DNA of 64,000 nucleotides from Xylaria sp. FL1777 (taxonomy: Eukaryota > Ascomycota > Sordariomycetes > Xylariales > Xylariaceae), in contig MU400512.1 of NCBI GenBank assembly GCA_022578965.1, positions 186,001 through 250,000 on the forward strand. The letters run 5' to 3'. Made by a program: the position numbers and the translations under genes. Under the pieces are notes generated by a model, which ran no database searches, had not been told where the DNA came from, and saw only the letters and a list, made by a program, of their open reading frames with translations. Positions within the stretch are counted from its first letter, which is position 1. Each line of letters starts with the position of its first letter. This document shows positions 35,890 to 48,918 of this stretch, in pieces.

Positions 35890-38800
35890 CGTCACATAAA
35901 CGCGTGTAGGCGATTCCAGTCGCCAAAGGAGAAAAGAGAAGTTCTACGTTCGTCGCTCTAGACGAAGCGAGGTGGGGTTAAAAACTACGAATAAAAAAGA
36001 TAAAACAATAGGAGTAACACACGAGAAGAAATGAAAGGCCGGCCCGGCCGCGCTCACGACCACGAGAAGATCATGAAGCAACAAACATGAGGGAAGAGCG
36101 AAATAGACGAGAGGAAGGTATACTGGATGTCTAGGTAGAGAGAGTGGAAAACGGGTACGGCTAAATGCAAAGCCACGCCACGCAAACCAAATGAAGTTTT
36201 GGAGTTTGAGAGATCTGCTCTCTAGAAGGTCGCGGGAGGAGGAACAGGAAGGGAGGGAGTGTGGAGGAGTAGACAACACGGATAGTCTAGTCTAGCTCGT
36301 CTCCCGGCAGCGTAGCAAGGGAGGACCAAGAACGTGAGCTTCTGCGACGCGACGGTCCACCTCGTCTACACTATTGCAATGAGAGCGACTTCCCCAGCAA
36401 TCGTGGAGAGTACGGCCTGTGCATGGCTATACCAGCGCCGTTAGATGTTGCCTGGGTTCGTCTACTGCGTACAACTCGTGGACGGGCTGAATGGCGCAAC
36501 GGCATTGGCTGGCCACGGGCTCGGGAGCCCAGGTACGTCGTCACAGTCATGGGCAAGGGGGTGGTTCGCGGTGGATCAGGGCCGTGCTTCGTGGTCGAAC
36601 CCCTGTTCTGTAACAAACCTGAGGCAGAGTCTCCGTCGGCTCCCCCCCCGAGCCTCTGGGGTCTTAATGTCTTAATGTGCCTACTACACTAAGCAGGTAT
36701 AATAGCGAGTATCATGACATCCACCGTCATCGGGCTATTTTCCCGACAGTGGAAGATGGACGAGTCGGACAATCGATTCCGAAGACTAGGAGGAGTGCCT
36801 GTTACGATGAGCATCATCCCCAGCTCGTCCGTGTTCTCAGCATGGAGCCATTCAATATGCTGCGCCATGGTTATCACGAGCAATCGATGCCTTGAGAGAC
36901 AGCTGTCATATGCGTATGCCGTTAGGAAGTTAGACGAGCCAAATGCTAATCATGAGCTGCCCCGCCGTAACAGGCCCTGGTGGCGACGGCGGCGATGAAT
37001 CGCTCGAAGACATGTTTCGAGTATACCTACTGCGTAAGTAGACTGAGCAGCAAGGCTTGACAACGCAGTCGTTTCAAGAAGGTACACTGGATGCACTAGA
37101 TCAAGGGTAATAAGATATCCCCATATACAAATATGGGCACTATCAGGGGTGCCCGGCAAAGTGGAATGCTCAGTACTGTAGAGAACTAATTGGGCTCACT
37201 GACACGGCGACAACTCACACTCACACCCACCACTCGGACGCGCAACGCAAGGAAGGGCAACAATGGGTGGATACAAGACCTTATGATTTGCTGACCAACG
37301 AGGGACACAGTTCGGGCGGGATGCAGAACCTGAATAAAGTTGAGGGAGGGACGGGACGGACAGGATGGGGGATGGGGGATGGGTGCGGATAGATGCGATA
37401 GTATCGGATGCGGGGTCCTTCCGATCGATGAAGGGCTGTCTTGCCGTGGATTGCCGACGACATCATGTGTTTGATCGATGATCCCCCAGTATATCAAACA
37501 AGCGTATGTATGGGGGTTTCTGGAAAGGGACGTCGATTTACCTATTAGTATACGCGCACTACTTACTTAGAAATGGAAAGGTAAAAAAAGGAAGAAGACT
37601 TTCAATTGTAAAATATTGTGTACATCTGGACTACCGGTAGTAGATCCATACCTCGTAGGTAACCTCCTTCGCTAAGTAACATATCGCAATACATGTATTA
37701 CCTAGGTATACTATGTACGTAGGTTCTATCTAAGCTTATAAGGCTTGCACGAGATTCTTATCTACCTAGGTACACAGTAAACTGATTTTTGGTGAGCAGA
37801 ACTATGAATTTTGGGAATTGCCTACTTTAGTAGTGCAAATTAGAACCTAGGTACCTACTGCGTAGGTACCTTAGATGATGGGTGGGGTAATGCTTACATA
37901 CCTACCTAGGTAGGAGGTAGGCAAGTGGAGATAGCCTCTCCTGTAAGTACCTTCCCTCTTCATCGTTGGGATATGAGAGCTCTTCTATACTACATCTTTA
38001 CCACTGGAATGTTAGTTTCGTATTATTGACGAGTCCAATTAATAGGTTACAAGGTCAGATGGTAGATGTGCTGCTAATACGATCTAAACGATCTAACGGG
38101 TCTGACGTAGATAGAAAACCTCCTAAAGCGATCAACAGCCATTAAACGCCAAATGTTTGGGGGAGTTAATCTAGAGATCGTGTTCGTGTTGCCGTATTAG
38201 TCGCTACCTCGGCGGTAGTTTTATGGTGGCGCGTGGAAGTTCATACGTAAACTGCCAACACATATCTACACAATTCACGATTCTCCATACCACCTATCTA
38301 CCTACCTACATCCTCAGCATGAGATGATTTATTATTGAATTGCGCGGCAAGTTGAGCCGGAGCCGACATCGGGGTTGCATGGTGGAGGGATTGAGACAAT
38401 GACCAATAGCATAAGTCGAAAGCGCGGTGCCAAAACGAGGGCATCACCAACTTAAAAACGCTGGGAAGACTGACAAGCAAATTGTGTGAGTTGTTAGTTA
38501 TCGATGTGATTTTGTATTGTTTGTCTGTCTTTGCCGATGGCATGTATACCTAGAGTCGGCATCACTGCCGTGAGATCTACTAGCATTTTCTGGTTGTATG
38601 TTGTTGAGTTGAGATGTGACACGTTCAAATCATTTGCCAAATAGGCACAATCAACATTCCAGGGAGGAACCAGTAGCTTGGTACCCTACAGGCCGGCAAT
38701 ACCAATCCATTCAAAAGGATGAATGGACGGACTGTAGTAATACATGGACACTACACGTAAAGGCGGTATGGAATGAGAGAAACGATAGGCGACGAGATGG

Positions 38801-39435
38801 TATACCGGTACTTGGGATACCTCCCTGCTTACAGGTAGCGAGGTGGTATTGGTGGCGTGGGAAACCGACGTTGAACCAACCAGCTCAGAGCACACCAAGC
38901 AGTGAGCTGGTAACAGACCCATGAAATGTAACAGCGGTCCACTGCGTCATCTGCTGGCTGGGTGCTTATGGGTGGGTACCTATAGCTTTACTTACAGCGC
39001 CAGACTGCCTGAGGGCGCTTGAGGGCGGCCCCCCTCCCCCCCAAGAGCCGCCAACTAGCCTAGCTGGCTAGCAGATCCCAGATTCCTTCCCATCCAGTAC
39101 TTGTTCCCAGCTCTCGGGTTCTCTCAATTTAAAACACACCCGTCCTTAGTCCCATTTAGGAAACCGTCCACCTTTTCGTCCTACTGCCTCCGCTGGATAC
39201 AGGCAGGCATTGGGATTCCTCTAATTGTCTTGGACTTGTCGGCGTCTCGTTCTATTCTTGCCTATGGTTTCTATAGCCCGTCATCTCTTGCACTGGCTCC
39301 GAGACCCGAGACGCGAGACCATTTCTAGATGGGGTTGCATTGAGCCATCTACCATAGAGAGCTTGATATTCTTCGACATAAAGGCTTGGGCGTCTCTCCA
39401 GACAATCCGGACGTACATATAGACGGCTGAGCATC
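35890..39435. other. divergent intergenic region
   Basis: About 3.5 kb between the surface-protein gene (-) and the unknown-function gene (+). It has several TACCTAGGTA palindromes (37699-37708, 37763-37772, 37903-37912) and related TAGGTACC fragments. A minus-strand open frame at 35944-36279 could contain the missing 5' exon of the surface protein, but no consistent splice was found. No gene supported. Confidence 0.45.
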
Positions 39436-41577
39436 ATGTTTAGTGCCTTTGGAAGTATCGGTAAGTAATTCATCGATTCATTCGTTTTGTTTTGTAACTC
39501 GTCGGGTTTCGTATGCCGTGAGACGTTTCGATCCACCGGCTCATGGTCCACACTACGGACTACACCACAGCCATGACGATACAGACGAGAGACGTATTCC
39601 CGTGTTGGTTCGGACAGCGAACCCCGCCAACCATACCCCTGGCTGGCCTGGATGTCTTCTAGATTCTCTAGAAACCTTCCTGGCTTATTCTTCTTTTCGA
39701 CAAGCCCCATGTTATACCACCCTTCTTTTGTCTTGGTTGTTTCTATAGCTAGGACAACAATACTCACAGTACATGCCTTTTGTTCCTCACAAGTCCCGTT
39801 CCTGAATCGTCCTGTCTCTCACTGGTCTTGCCACAAGTCGTCTTCTCACCTCCATAGTCCGCCCATATAAAAAGCTATCACGCAGTATCATAACCTTCTT
39901 CTAGTTCCACAAGCAACTGCCGCCATACCAGAGAATGTGCCACCACCCACACCTCTGAGTTTACCGCAATGCAACCCACAATGGCCTCAGTCTATCGGTT
40001 CTTCTGGTAAACGACCTTTACCATCACTTGTGCGCTTTCTACAGACTCTCCATCGTCCGACCGAGGTGAACGAGTCTCACTTCGCCGCTCTTGGGGTCCA
40101 TGTACATGTGGACGCGTCGGCCGAAGACGTTGTCCCAAACCCGTCATGCCTGCCTTCTGCCTCTGGATGGGATGGCATTGACCTGGACGAGGCAAGACGT
40201 AGAGACCCTGCCTTTCGGACGCCCTTGTCCAACGGAAGACTATCGCCAGAAGCTCGCATTTATGCAGAGAGGCGCGAAGAGCTTTCTATTGCGAACCAAG
40301 CCGCCTTTCGGACGGTTCGTCGCATAAAGCCAGAGCCAGGAAAACCAGCTGTTCGTTTGGGAAATTGCTACGAATTCTTTCGACAGCTGGAGTTCCTGGC
40401 TACGTACTGGGACGACAGCTCGTTACCACCTCTACAGGACGATGTCGCAGAGGAGGAACAAAAGTCTGAGATGACGGGCTCAACCGAAAGGACAACGCAC
40501 CGAACGGCACCTGGTTCGCAGATGCCGGCTGAAATTCGCCATAATCTGGTGTCTGCTTTTGTGAAGCTTGTCTCTTATGATTTTGGCTGCAACATTGCAC
40601 CGCCAAGGGTTGAACCACGGCTGCACCTAGCTGAACCGCCCTCGATCAAGACGAAGCTAAAACACGGGACTCCTTCTCAACGCATATCTTATTTTTCTTC
40701 AGGCTGTGTATTCATATACCGCACCCCTGTCACCCGTGAAGCTGCGCGTGCTGGCATCGTCGAAGGGCCAATCGCCGCCGTTTCCGCCCGTAACACAACC
40801 AGTTTCACCAAGCCAACGGAGTCGAACATCGACTTTGGCCGTGAGCTAATCGCGGCCCTCGTGACAGCCCAGCTCCGCGCTCGTGAGGGTAAAAGAGAGA
40901 AACGCATCGGCGAAGGTCGGTGGTGGGCCACGGCCAAGCGCTGGGGAGGCGGTGAAGGAGGTCCTATTGGTCGCGAGGTCGAAGGCGACACCGTCGTGGG
41001 CGACAAGGATGCCTTTGACGCGGAAAACAGCGGGGAGGGCGGCGGACCTTCGGCAGACGCTCGGTCCTCGCCCACTGATAAGCCCTCCCCGCAAGAGCTA
41101 GTCTACCCGCGGGGGATCCCCGTCCGCGGAGCGCCCCTGAGCAAAAAACCGCGCAAGACCCTCAGCGTGTACGATCGCTACCGCATGGTGCGCTTGCCCT
41201 CGTCGAACTGGGACAAGAAGGCGCGGTACGAGGCCATCGGCAAGATCAGGGGCGTCGGTTACGACGATGTGTTCGTCATCAGCAGCCTCTTCCATCACGT
41301 CTGCGTTCTACGTGTGCGCGTGCCGGAGAGGCTTTTGCTGGTCCTCGACGGTGCCGTCGAAGACGTCGCGGAGAAAGGGGGAGAAGGAGAACAAGAGGCA
41401 GGAGGGGAGAGAGATGACTGTAGCTGGGGTAAACTCGAGGTCTGGCGGAGTAAATGGTTCGACCTGTTTATTGTCGAGCAGAGACTCGAGGCCATGCGGC
41501 TTCTCTGGGGCCTGATGGCGTGGTCTATGCGTCAGACGGACATCAGTGGATCGGACGCGGCCATGGCGAATGCGTGA
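39436..41577 (+). CDS. protein of unknown function with conserved-looking N-terminal half
   Basis: No known domain recognised. The main exon is 39932-41577. A proposed first exon, 39436-39460, encodes only MFSAFGSI and joins through a GTAAGT donor and CAG acceptor as phase 1 into ENVPPPTPLSLPQCNPQWP, giving about 556 residues. The large exon has no in-frame ATG near its beginning, so an upstream exon is needed. It reads like a folded protein: VRFLQTLHRPTEVNESHF, AERREELSIANQAAFRTVRR, RLGNCYEFFRQLEFLATYWDD, then a variable acidic and glycine-rich insert (about 320-385) and RKTLSVYDRYRMVRLPSSNW before the C-terminal part. No signal peptide or membrane helix is visible. The 471-nt intron is long for this window, so further small exons or another start remain possible. 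Confidence 0.6.
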
Positions 41578-44500
41578 GCGTTTTAGGGGAGGGGCTTGGC
41601 CTATGCACTCAGATTTGGAAAAGCCGGCAGATAGACAGTGAGATAGAGAGTGAGAGGTCCTGGATGTCGGTAGATGGATAGGTACTTAAGGAGGTAGGCA
41701 GGCAGGTAGCTATTTTGCCGTTTACCTATCTGCTTATCCCGAGGTTGGACTGTTGGTAGAGGTTTATTATTATTGGTGCCTATGAATGATACGCACAAAT
41801 GCCAAATATTTATAGCATGTGCCGATTCTAGCTGAAACTGTTGGGAACTATGTGATGACAAAATCCTTCCCATTTCCTCCTTTTAATGCCTTGCTCGGAA
41901 TATAATATACAACATATAGTACCTATCAATCAAGTACGCAATAAACGTTTCGAAGGGCGCGTTAGGTATACACGTAGGTCTAAAGCAAGAATTTACCACG
42001 AACTCGGAAGGATATAGAGGACGATACGTCCAATAGACATGTGAGAAAATTTTGATGTTGTGTAACGGTAGATGTACTACGATTGCGAAGGGAGTTAGGT
42101 AGCTACACGACTACTTGGAGAAAAACATGCTACTAAAACAAAGCGTCGAGCTCCCAACACCTGTTAATCAACAGCATCTTGATATATGAGTGTCTGGTCA
42201 GTTCCGGCTTTTAATAACGGAGAGACCAATAGTTTGGGCCGTGAGCTAACTATCTGCTCTCTCTAAAAACCCTTTCGTTTTTTTGAGTCTATCGTGTTGT
42301 TCTTTTGTTCCTAGATCTGGCCCCTTTAATTTTGAAGGAGGTAGTGAGAGGAGCTCGATAGGTAGACGTTTAGTCGTGTTTCACATACATGAAGATGGCC
42401 CTACGCGGCAGATAACGTTATATAACGACTCAAGACAGTCCGCCTAGGCCGTGCCTAGATCCTTGAGCTTGTGGATGACGGCATAAGTGAATATGGCCTA
42501 CTAGGCGAGGAAGATTTAGATAGACGGGTGAATGAGGTGGAAGGAAAGGTATCGAGATACCTGCGATTGTAGAAACAATGACGTATTGCGTTCCCCTCTC
42601 CGAGTATGTCTCTCATCGTAGATGTATGTCTCTCAGACCGCTGCTCGGCTACCGTAGCTATTGATGTGGGTAGTGAGTATTTGTCTTGGCTGCCTCTTGC
42701 TATAGAATGACCAAGCTCTTTGTGGACGTAACGTGCCAGCCACCTGAGATAGGTGTACCAGGTTAGGAAGTGGTCTAAGTACATAACCTGCCTTTGTACC
42801 TAGGTGAGCGTAACGTTCACCGCCGGAAATGTATAATCCCCTTCTCACATGTCGTGCTTTCTCCGTGCCGGCATGAAGGTAGAGCACGGTAAGCGCGGGG
42901 GTCAAGACACCCGACAACCCGAGCGGCTAGAAAGGGTGGCCTCCCTTGGTAGTACGGTGGAAAAAGAAAAGTTTTCGGGAGCTCTAACGTACCGAGGTAC
43001 TTGAGTCCGCGGTGGAGATGGGCGGTTCGCGGCAACTTGCATCATCCGTAGTCAGGTGCGTGGGAAATGGGGAATTGTATACTAGACACTAGACGAAGAC
43101 GGCCGCGAATCTCCTGGCAGGCTTCTGCAGGTCAGCTAGCCCTATATGCCCAGGGCTATATAGCCTCACCCGACTAGCTGACGAGCTGAGTGGCGCGGGA
43201 TGCTCTCGTTGGCCACGCTTGTGGAGGCTAGATGTGACAAGCCATGCAATGCAGAGTTTGGCCGGGAGGTTATGCAGTCGAAAACAGACGACGATGGACG
43301 CTGCCATGGGTTTGCAGGTAGACGGGCGTGGTGGCTGAATACCGTAAAGATCCCTATAGCTGGGGGTCATATTACCATCCCGTCCCCGGGTTCCTGCGTG
43401 CGCCGGATCTCCAGCCCGAAGGAGTACCTACCCTACACAACACGACGTACTCCAATGTCTCATGCAAGCTAGCGGCGGCTGTGTCATACCACGATTTGTG
43501 CCATAGTTTGGTGTGGTGACGAGTTGATGTCATGTGTGGTCCTTCCGGGTCTCCCAAGTCTCTGGGACAGGAGTCTGGGAGTCGGTAGTGGCGTCTGTAG
43601 CCAGCGACGGTGCAACCGAGAGAGAGACGAGACGGTTGGTTGCTAGCGATCAAATCCCCACCCGGAACCCGGGAGGACCTACAATACAGCATAATACAGC
43701 ATACCTAGGGAAGGTTGTTTTTCCGCGGCGATAGGTACCAGCCATCTACTCATACAATACTGCATACCCATCTATGTATTGGTATACCAGATAGTGGCGA
43801 TCACGGCGGCAAGATGAGTGTACATAGGTCCTGGCATGTAAAGACTGGCCGAGGGTTGAGGCTTGGGTTCACTCGTGTTTCTCTGCAAATCAGCAGAACG
43901 CTGCGACGTGACCTTGTCGATCTCGCTATTCATAGACTTGAAAATTTTGACTGTGGCTAATGCCAAAGATATGAATAGACACCTACTCCGTGATATGCGA
44001 TAACCACTTACCTTGACTAATCCTCGGAGTCGCCTTTGCACAGGCATCGTCTAATGCATCACTGCCTCAGACCGCTAGTATAGACTAAAGAAGCAAGCGG
44101 TGGTGGATGATGCACTACGAATACGTATGTTGTACTGCAGTATCCCAAATGGAGCGGTGACGTTGGAAAGTAGCACCTCGTGAGAAAATAGAAAAAAAAA
44201 ACAGAAAACATCAGACAAAGACCGTCATCTTAGGCCGTGAACCGAGGAGGTTGTCAATAATGCAGGAAAATCTTAGCATTGCATGTCCGCACAGGACGCT
44301 AATGCCATTGGGGTTACCATTGGCGGGGCCTGTCCAGAAGCGGCTGCTGTGATTGGCCAGGGGGGACATGTTCAGGTGAGCCATTTCACACGGATGTCCC
44401 GTGGATTTCCTGATTGAGTCGGGCTGCAGATGGGAAATTGTTATTCCCATCCAGAGAGACAGGCCGACCCCCCTCCTGTCCCGCAATCCCCTGTACGCAG

Positions 44501-47007
44501 TAGCTTCTGCTGCACGACAACGTGTCGACGAAATCTTTTTTTTTTCCGGGGGTTACATGACGAACCCGAAACGGCGCAAGACCCGACAACAAGCCTGTGG
44601 ATTGGTGGCCGGGACGTTGGTTAGTGCACACACGACCGCTGTCCGCTAGCCGGCGCATCGCGGCTTTGGTGCTCTGGGACGGGGTTGCCGGACGCTTGGG
44701 AAGCAGGGAGAACTTTTCTAGAACGTTTTGTTTTGTTGTCCCGCCCTGCCCTGCCCATGTCTATTCACGTATAGCGTGAATACTTGCTAGGGAGATAGGT
44801 AGGTAGTTGGTTTAATTGAAAGACGCCTGCTACTTTCGCGCGCATCCATACATATCTAGTGTATGCATAGATAGAATACGGACATACCTAGGACAATTAC
44901 ACTATCTCGATAGACATCGCACATACTTAGTAGATACACTACACGTACTGCGTACATGGGCCGATGCAACAGTGGGTGAAGGGTCTCAGGGTTGCAGATA
45001 GACATGCCAGGCGTTGATTCGCTCGAATAGACGCCTAAAGGGAAATTATCATCGCCGAAGTCAAGACGTGACAATGAACAGATAATGGGAAGGATTGCGA
45101 ATATGAAGACGCGCAAGAACGAAGCCTCATAGCTTCGGCTGGCACGCGATACCATGATCAAAAAGTCCCTACAGCCTATTTCGCATTGCGAGCCTTGTCG
45201 CTAGGTTGGAGTCGACGTTTGACATGGCCGATCAGCGACATCATTGGCTGTTTATTAATTGTAATGTTGCTAACACAAGATTGCCCTGTGGATTGACGGG
45301 GGTAAATCTACCTGTAATAGGTAGACAGTGAATTCCTATTTTTCGTTACTGAATAATAGCTTACACATATAATTACTAGCTACATCTATGCTATTCGACC
45401 CGGTGATAGGTAACCTGGTGATAGGTATGGAGAGCCGAGGCGGACCCTTACATGAAACAAATATTTAGGTGAGGACCTCGGTAAGGCAGGTATGCATCTT
45501 GACATAAATGGCTTCAGACAAGTCACATAACGTTGAAACCTTTGAAAGTGAAATGGTATGCTACAGTTCGTCTCTTAGGCATATGTATAAGTATATGTAT
45601 GGTGAATGGTAACGTGTGACAACATGTATATACATTTGTAAGTATATAGAGGTTGCCGCATCTAGTTTAGCACACTGTTCCTTGGCTGAATTAGATTGGC
45701 TCCAACCATGTACCGGGGCTATCTGCTAGCGTACCAGCGGCGCAGAGACACGGGTAGAGATGGTACCTAGGTATCGTCATTGGCCCTTTCAAGCCCTTTT
45801 TATTTTTCCCTCATTTACCTCTTTAAACCATGCCTACCGGACAGGGAACACTTGCCACACTTACCCACAACGGGTAGGTACCAAGGACAGTAGGACAGCA
45901 TATAGTACATACATATATGACGGTCATATAACAGGTACCTCGATTGTGCGAGGGATCGTCGTCACCACCTACCGCATAGTCCCGCTTTCAAGCCCTACGA
46001 GCGACACCTCCGGTGATCCTAGTATATGCCTACTTCTCCGTTTTCTTTCCCTCATCGCCTTTGAGGTCATATCTGACCCTGCAGACTCCGGACCCTCCTA
46101 CACGGTTCATTCATCACACAGCCTCAGTAGCGATCGTCTCTTTTAGCAATTGCTCCGTGCCCTTGCAGAACGCGTGCAGAGCAGACGATTCTTTGCAGGT
46201 AAGGACTGCCACTACCACACTAGCCAGGGCTGTGTTGTTGAACACAACCCCAAACCACCCTGGCCATCGCCCATCTGCTCGCCTGGCCGTCTACCCGTCT
46301 CTCCATCTGCACCGTCAGGGTTGTAGTCTGCTGCATACCTTACTTAGGGACGTGTAGGTAGGTCAGAAGGCAGAGGGTCCTGTACATCTGTGCCTAAGCG
46401 AAAGGCAGCTAGCTCAGCAAAGCAATATGGTGGTTCGCCAACCAGCCCAGCGCTTATGGCTTACGCTATGACAGCAGCAGCACCACCAGCAAGCAGCCGC
46501 AGGTAGCGTACATTGTACAACAGCTACCACGGCGACGTCTTGGCAGAGTCGGGCCTAGCCTAGCCTCTAGCCTCTTGCACCCTGTCTCTCAAACAGCACC
46601 TCCCTTCAGACACCCGGGATATAAACACTGATCTGATTATCACTCTTATCGCTTGCAGATAGCATCGTTGCATGTCGCTCTTATCGCCCTCTCCACCCAG
46701 CTTCACGTCCAGATAGATATATACCGCCGTGTCCTCGCAGCCGTCCCCAGTCTAGAACATCAAGTGACACCGGCTGAGGTCGAACTCGAAGTCGAAGTCG
46801 AAGTCGAATCCTTCCCGACACGCCGACAGGCCGAAATCCGAGATCCTCTGCACCCCCGCCATCCTTGCTGTCGAGCCTCTCCCGCGCCCGCGATAACCTC
46901 CGGTCCCAACGCCAGCTCTATTTATCCGATACTAGCTAGTTAGTCACGACAGGGCTCACTATATCTTCTCGCTTGACCTTATATGATCCTTCGTCTTGCT
47001 CCTGGAC
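41578..47007. other. gene-poor region
   Basis: About 5.4 kb between two plus-strand genes. It holds scattered GGTAGGTA and TACCTAGGTA elements (one at 45764-45773) and a GTCGAA hexamer array at 46779-46808. Many short overlapping frames occur on both strands with no motif. The last 1 kb before 47008 is C-rich and probably carries the promoter and leader of the metacaspase gene. Confidence 0.5.
46779..46808. repeat. GTCGAA hexanucleotide array
   Basis: Five head-to-tail copies of GTCGAA, the second reading CTCGAA. It lies about 200 bases before the metacaspase start codon. Its unit matches the one in the Ser/Thr-rich gene near 35.7 kb. Confidence 0.75.
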
Positions 47008-48918
47008 ATGTCATACTACAGTTACCCTGGAGGATACGCTCCGCCGCAGCAGCAACAGCAGCAACACCCCGGTAACTACTATCAACCGCCGTATGACTAT
47101 CCAGCCATTATCCGTGTTTTCAATTTTTTTTCTTTTTCATTTTTACACGCCGTCGCTGACGCATTGCATTATTAGACCACCTCAAGGATATAACGGCTAC
47201 CCTCAACAAGGACCCCCTCCCCAGCAATACGGTTACAACCAACCTCCGCAACAGCCTTATTACAGCCAGGTGCGCGCTCTCTGCCTTATATTCGCGACGT
47301 GAAAGTTTCATTAACAGTCACGATAGGCACCGCCGCAGCAACATGGCGGTTACAGCAATCCTCAAAATCAATATGGCCGACCGCGTAAGAAACAGCATTC
47401 CTGTGTCACGCAATGCATTGAAGTCACGGACTAACGAGCGCCCCGTCCAGCGATGCCTACGGTGAACTCGAACTCGTACAATCACGGCAACTACGGCGCA
47501 CCGCCTCCTCCGCCCTCCGGCCCGCAACATTTTGGACATGGAGCGCCCCAGAACTATGCCTTCCAGTACAGCAACTGCACTGGCCGGAGAAAAGCGCTTC
47601 TTATCGGTATAAACTATTTTGGCCAGCGGGGACAGTTGCGGGGATGTATCAATGACGTGCGGAACATGTCGAGCTATCTAGTCGAACACTACGGCTACAA
47701 GCGAGAAGACATGGTTATCTTGACCGACGACCAACAGAATCCCATGAGCCAGCCTACAAAGCAAAATCTCCTCCGAGCGATGCATTGGTTAGTCAAGGAT
47801 GCGAGGCCCAACGATTCGCTCTTTTTCCACTATTCAGGTGCGCCCTGGCCCATTACCTGGCAACGATACCTGTTACTGATGTCTTTCTAGGTCACGGTGG
47901 ACAGACAAAGGACCTGGATGGTGATGAACCCGATGGCTACGATGAAGTCATTTACCCTGTAGATTTCCGCCAAGTCGGCCATATTACCGACGACGAGATG
48001 CATAGAATCATGGTCCGCCCCCTGCAGGCTGGCGTACGACTAACTGCTATTTTTGACTCGTGCCACTCCGGGACAGCCCTTGATCTACCTTACATATACT
48101 CGACACAAGGTGTTCTCAAGGAGCCCAACCTGGCCAAGGAAGCCGGTCAAGGTCTGCTTGGTGTTATATCTTCCTATAGCCAGGGTGACCTTGGCGGCGT
48201 TGCCAACAATATCATGGGCTTTTTTAAGAAGGCAACCGGCGGCGAAGATGCTCATAATCGAGCCATGGCCACCAAGACGTCAGCCGCAGACGTGGTTATG
48301 CTCTCTGGCAGTAAAGATGACCAAACCTCGTTCGTATACCCCTTTTCTACGCTTCAGCATCCCTCATCAATATCAGATACCCCACCTTTATCGTCTCAGC
48401 TTCCTATACATTCTGTACATGATATACCTATGTGGGCTTTGCGTTATAGCCGGTCAAGAGAAGGACATATGTTTATTTCGGGTTATGAGAACATGTAAAT
48501 AGGTTTATTTTTTACGCCTTAGGGACAAGGTCGCAGCTACACACGCCGCGATTTTGCACCTAGGGCGACGTGTTACGTTGGCCCTACAGCTCTTCGCTGT
48601 CACGCCGTTGTGTTTTCGTGTCACGCTCTTGTTTATTATAGGTATATTGGTACTAACAAACTTTAGGGCGGATGCTACGATTGCGTCTCAGGCCACTGGT
48701 GCCATGTCGTGGGCCTTCATTACGGCTCTCAAGAAAAAACCTCAGCAGAGCTACGTGCAGCTCCTCAATAGCATTCGTGACGAGTTGGCCACTCGATATA
48801 GCCAGAAGCCTCAACTCTCTTGTAGTCACCCTCTCAGTAAGCCCCGAACCACAGTTGCCAAAGACCTGCAGCATGTTAACTTATCCAAACAGACACCAAC
48901 TTGCTATTCGTCATGTAG
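47008..48918 (+). CDS. type I metacaspase
   Basis: Calcium-dependent Arg/Lys-specific cysteine peptidase, linked in fungi to protein quality control, stress and cell death. Seven exons: 47008-47090, 47176-47269, 47327-47384, 47451-47837, 47891-48329, 48667-48836 and 48893-48918, giving about 418 residues. The prodomain (1-115) is rich in Pro, Gln, Gly and Tyr ([17 protein letters not shown]), the usual type I leader. The peptidase domain begins at [17 protein letters not shown]. Catalytic His209 sits in [13 protein letters not shown] and catalytic Cys265 in [15 protein letters not shown]. The acidic calcium/Arg pocket residues around [10 protein letters not shown] are present. The end, HPLNTNLLFVM, is the conserved C-terminus and needs the tiny last exon. 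The fifth intron (337 nt) is unusually long and starts with an atypical GTTCGT. Confidence 0.93.

Noticed and set aside
35944..36279. Hydrophobic minus-strand frame considered as the signal-peptide exon of the surface protein
   Set aside because: No start codon plus donor in the right phase could be linked to the acceptor at 35944; kept only as a possibility.
39252..39767. 171-codon minus-strand open frame overlapping the first exon of the plus-strand gene
   Set aside because: No motif, no splice-linked extension, and it lies in the leader and intron of a better-supported gene.
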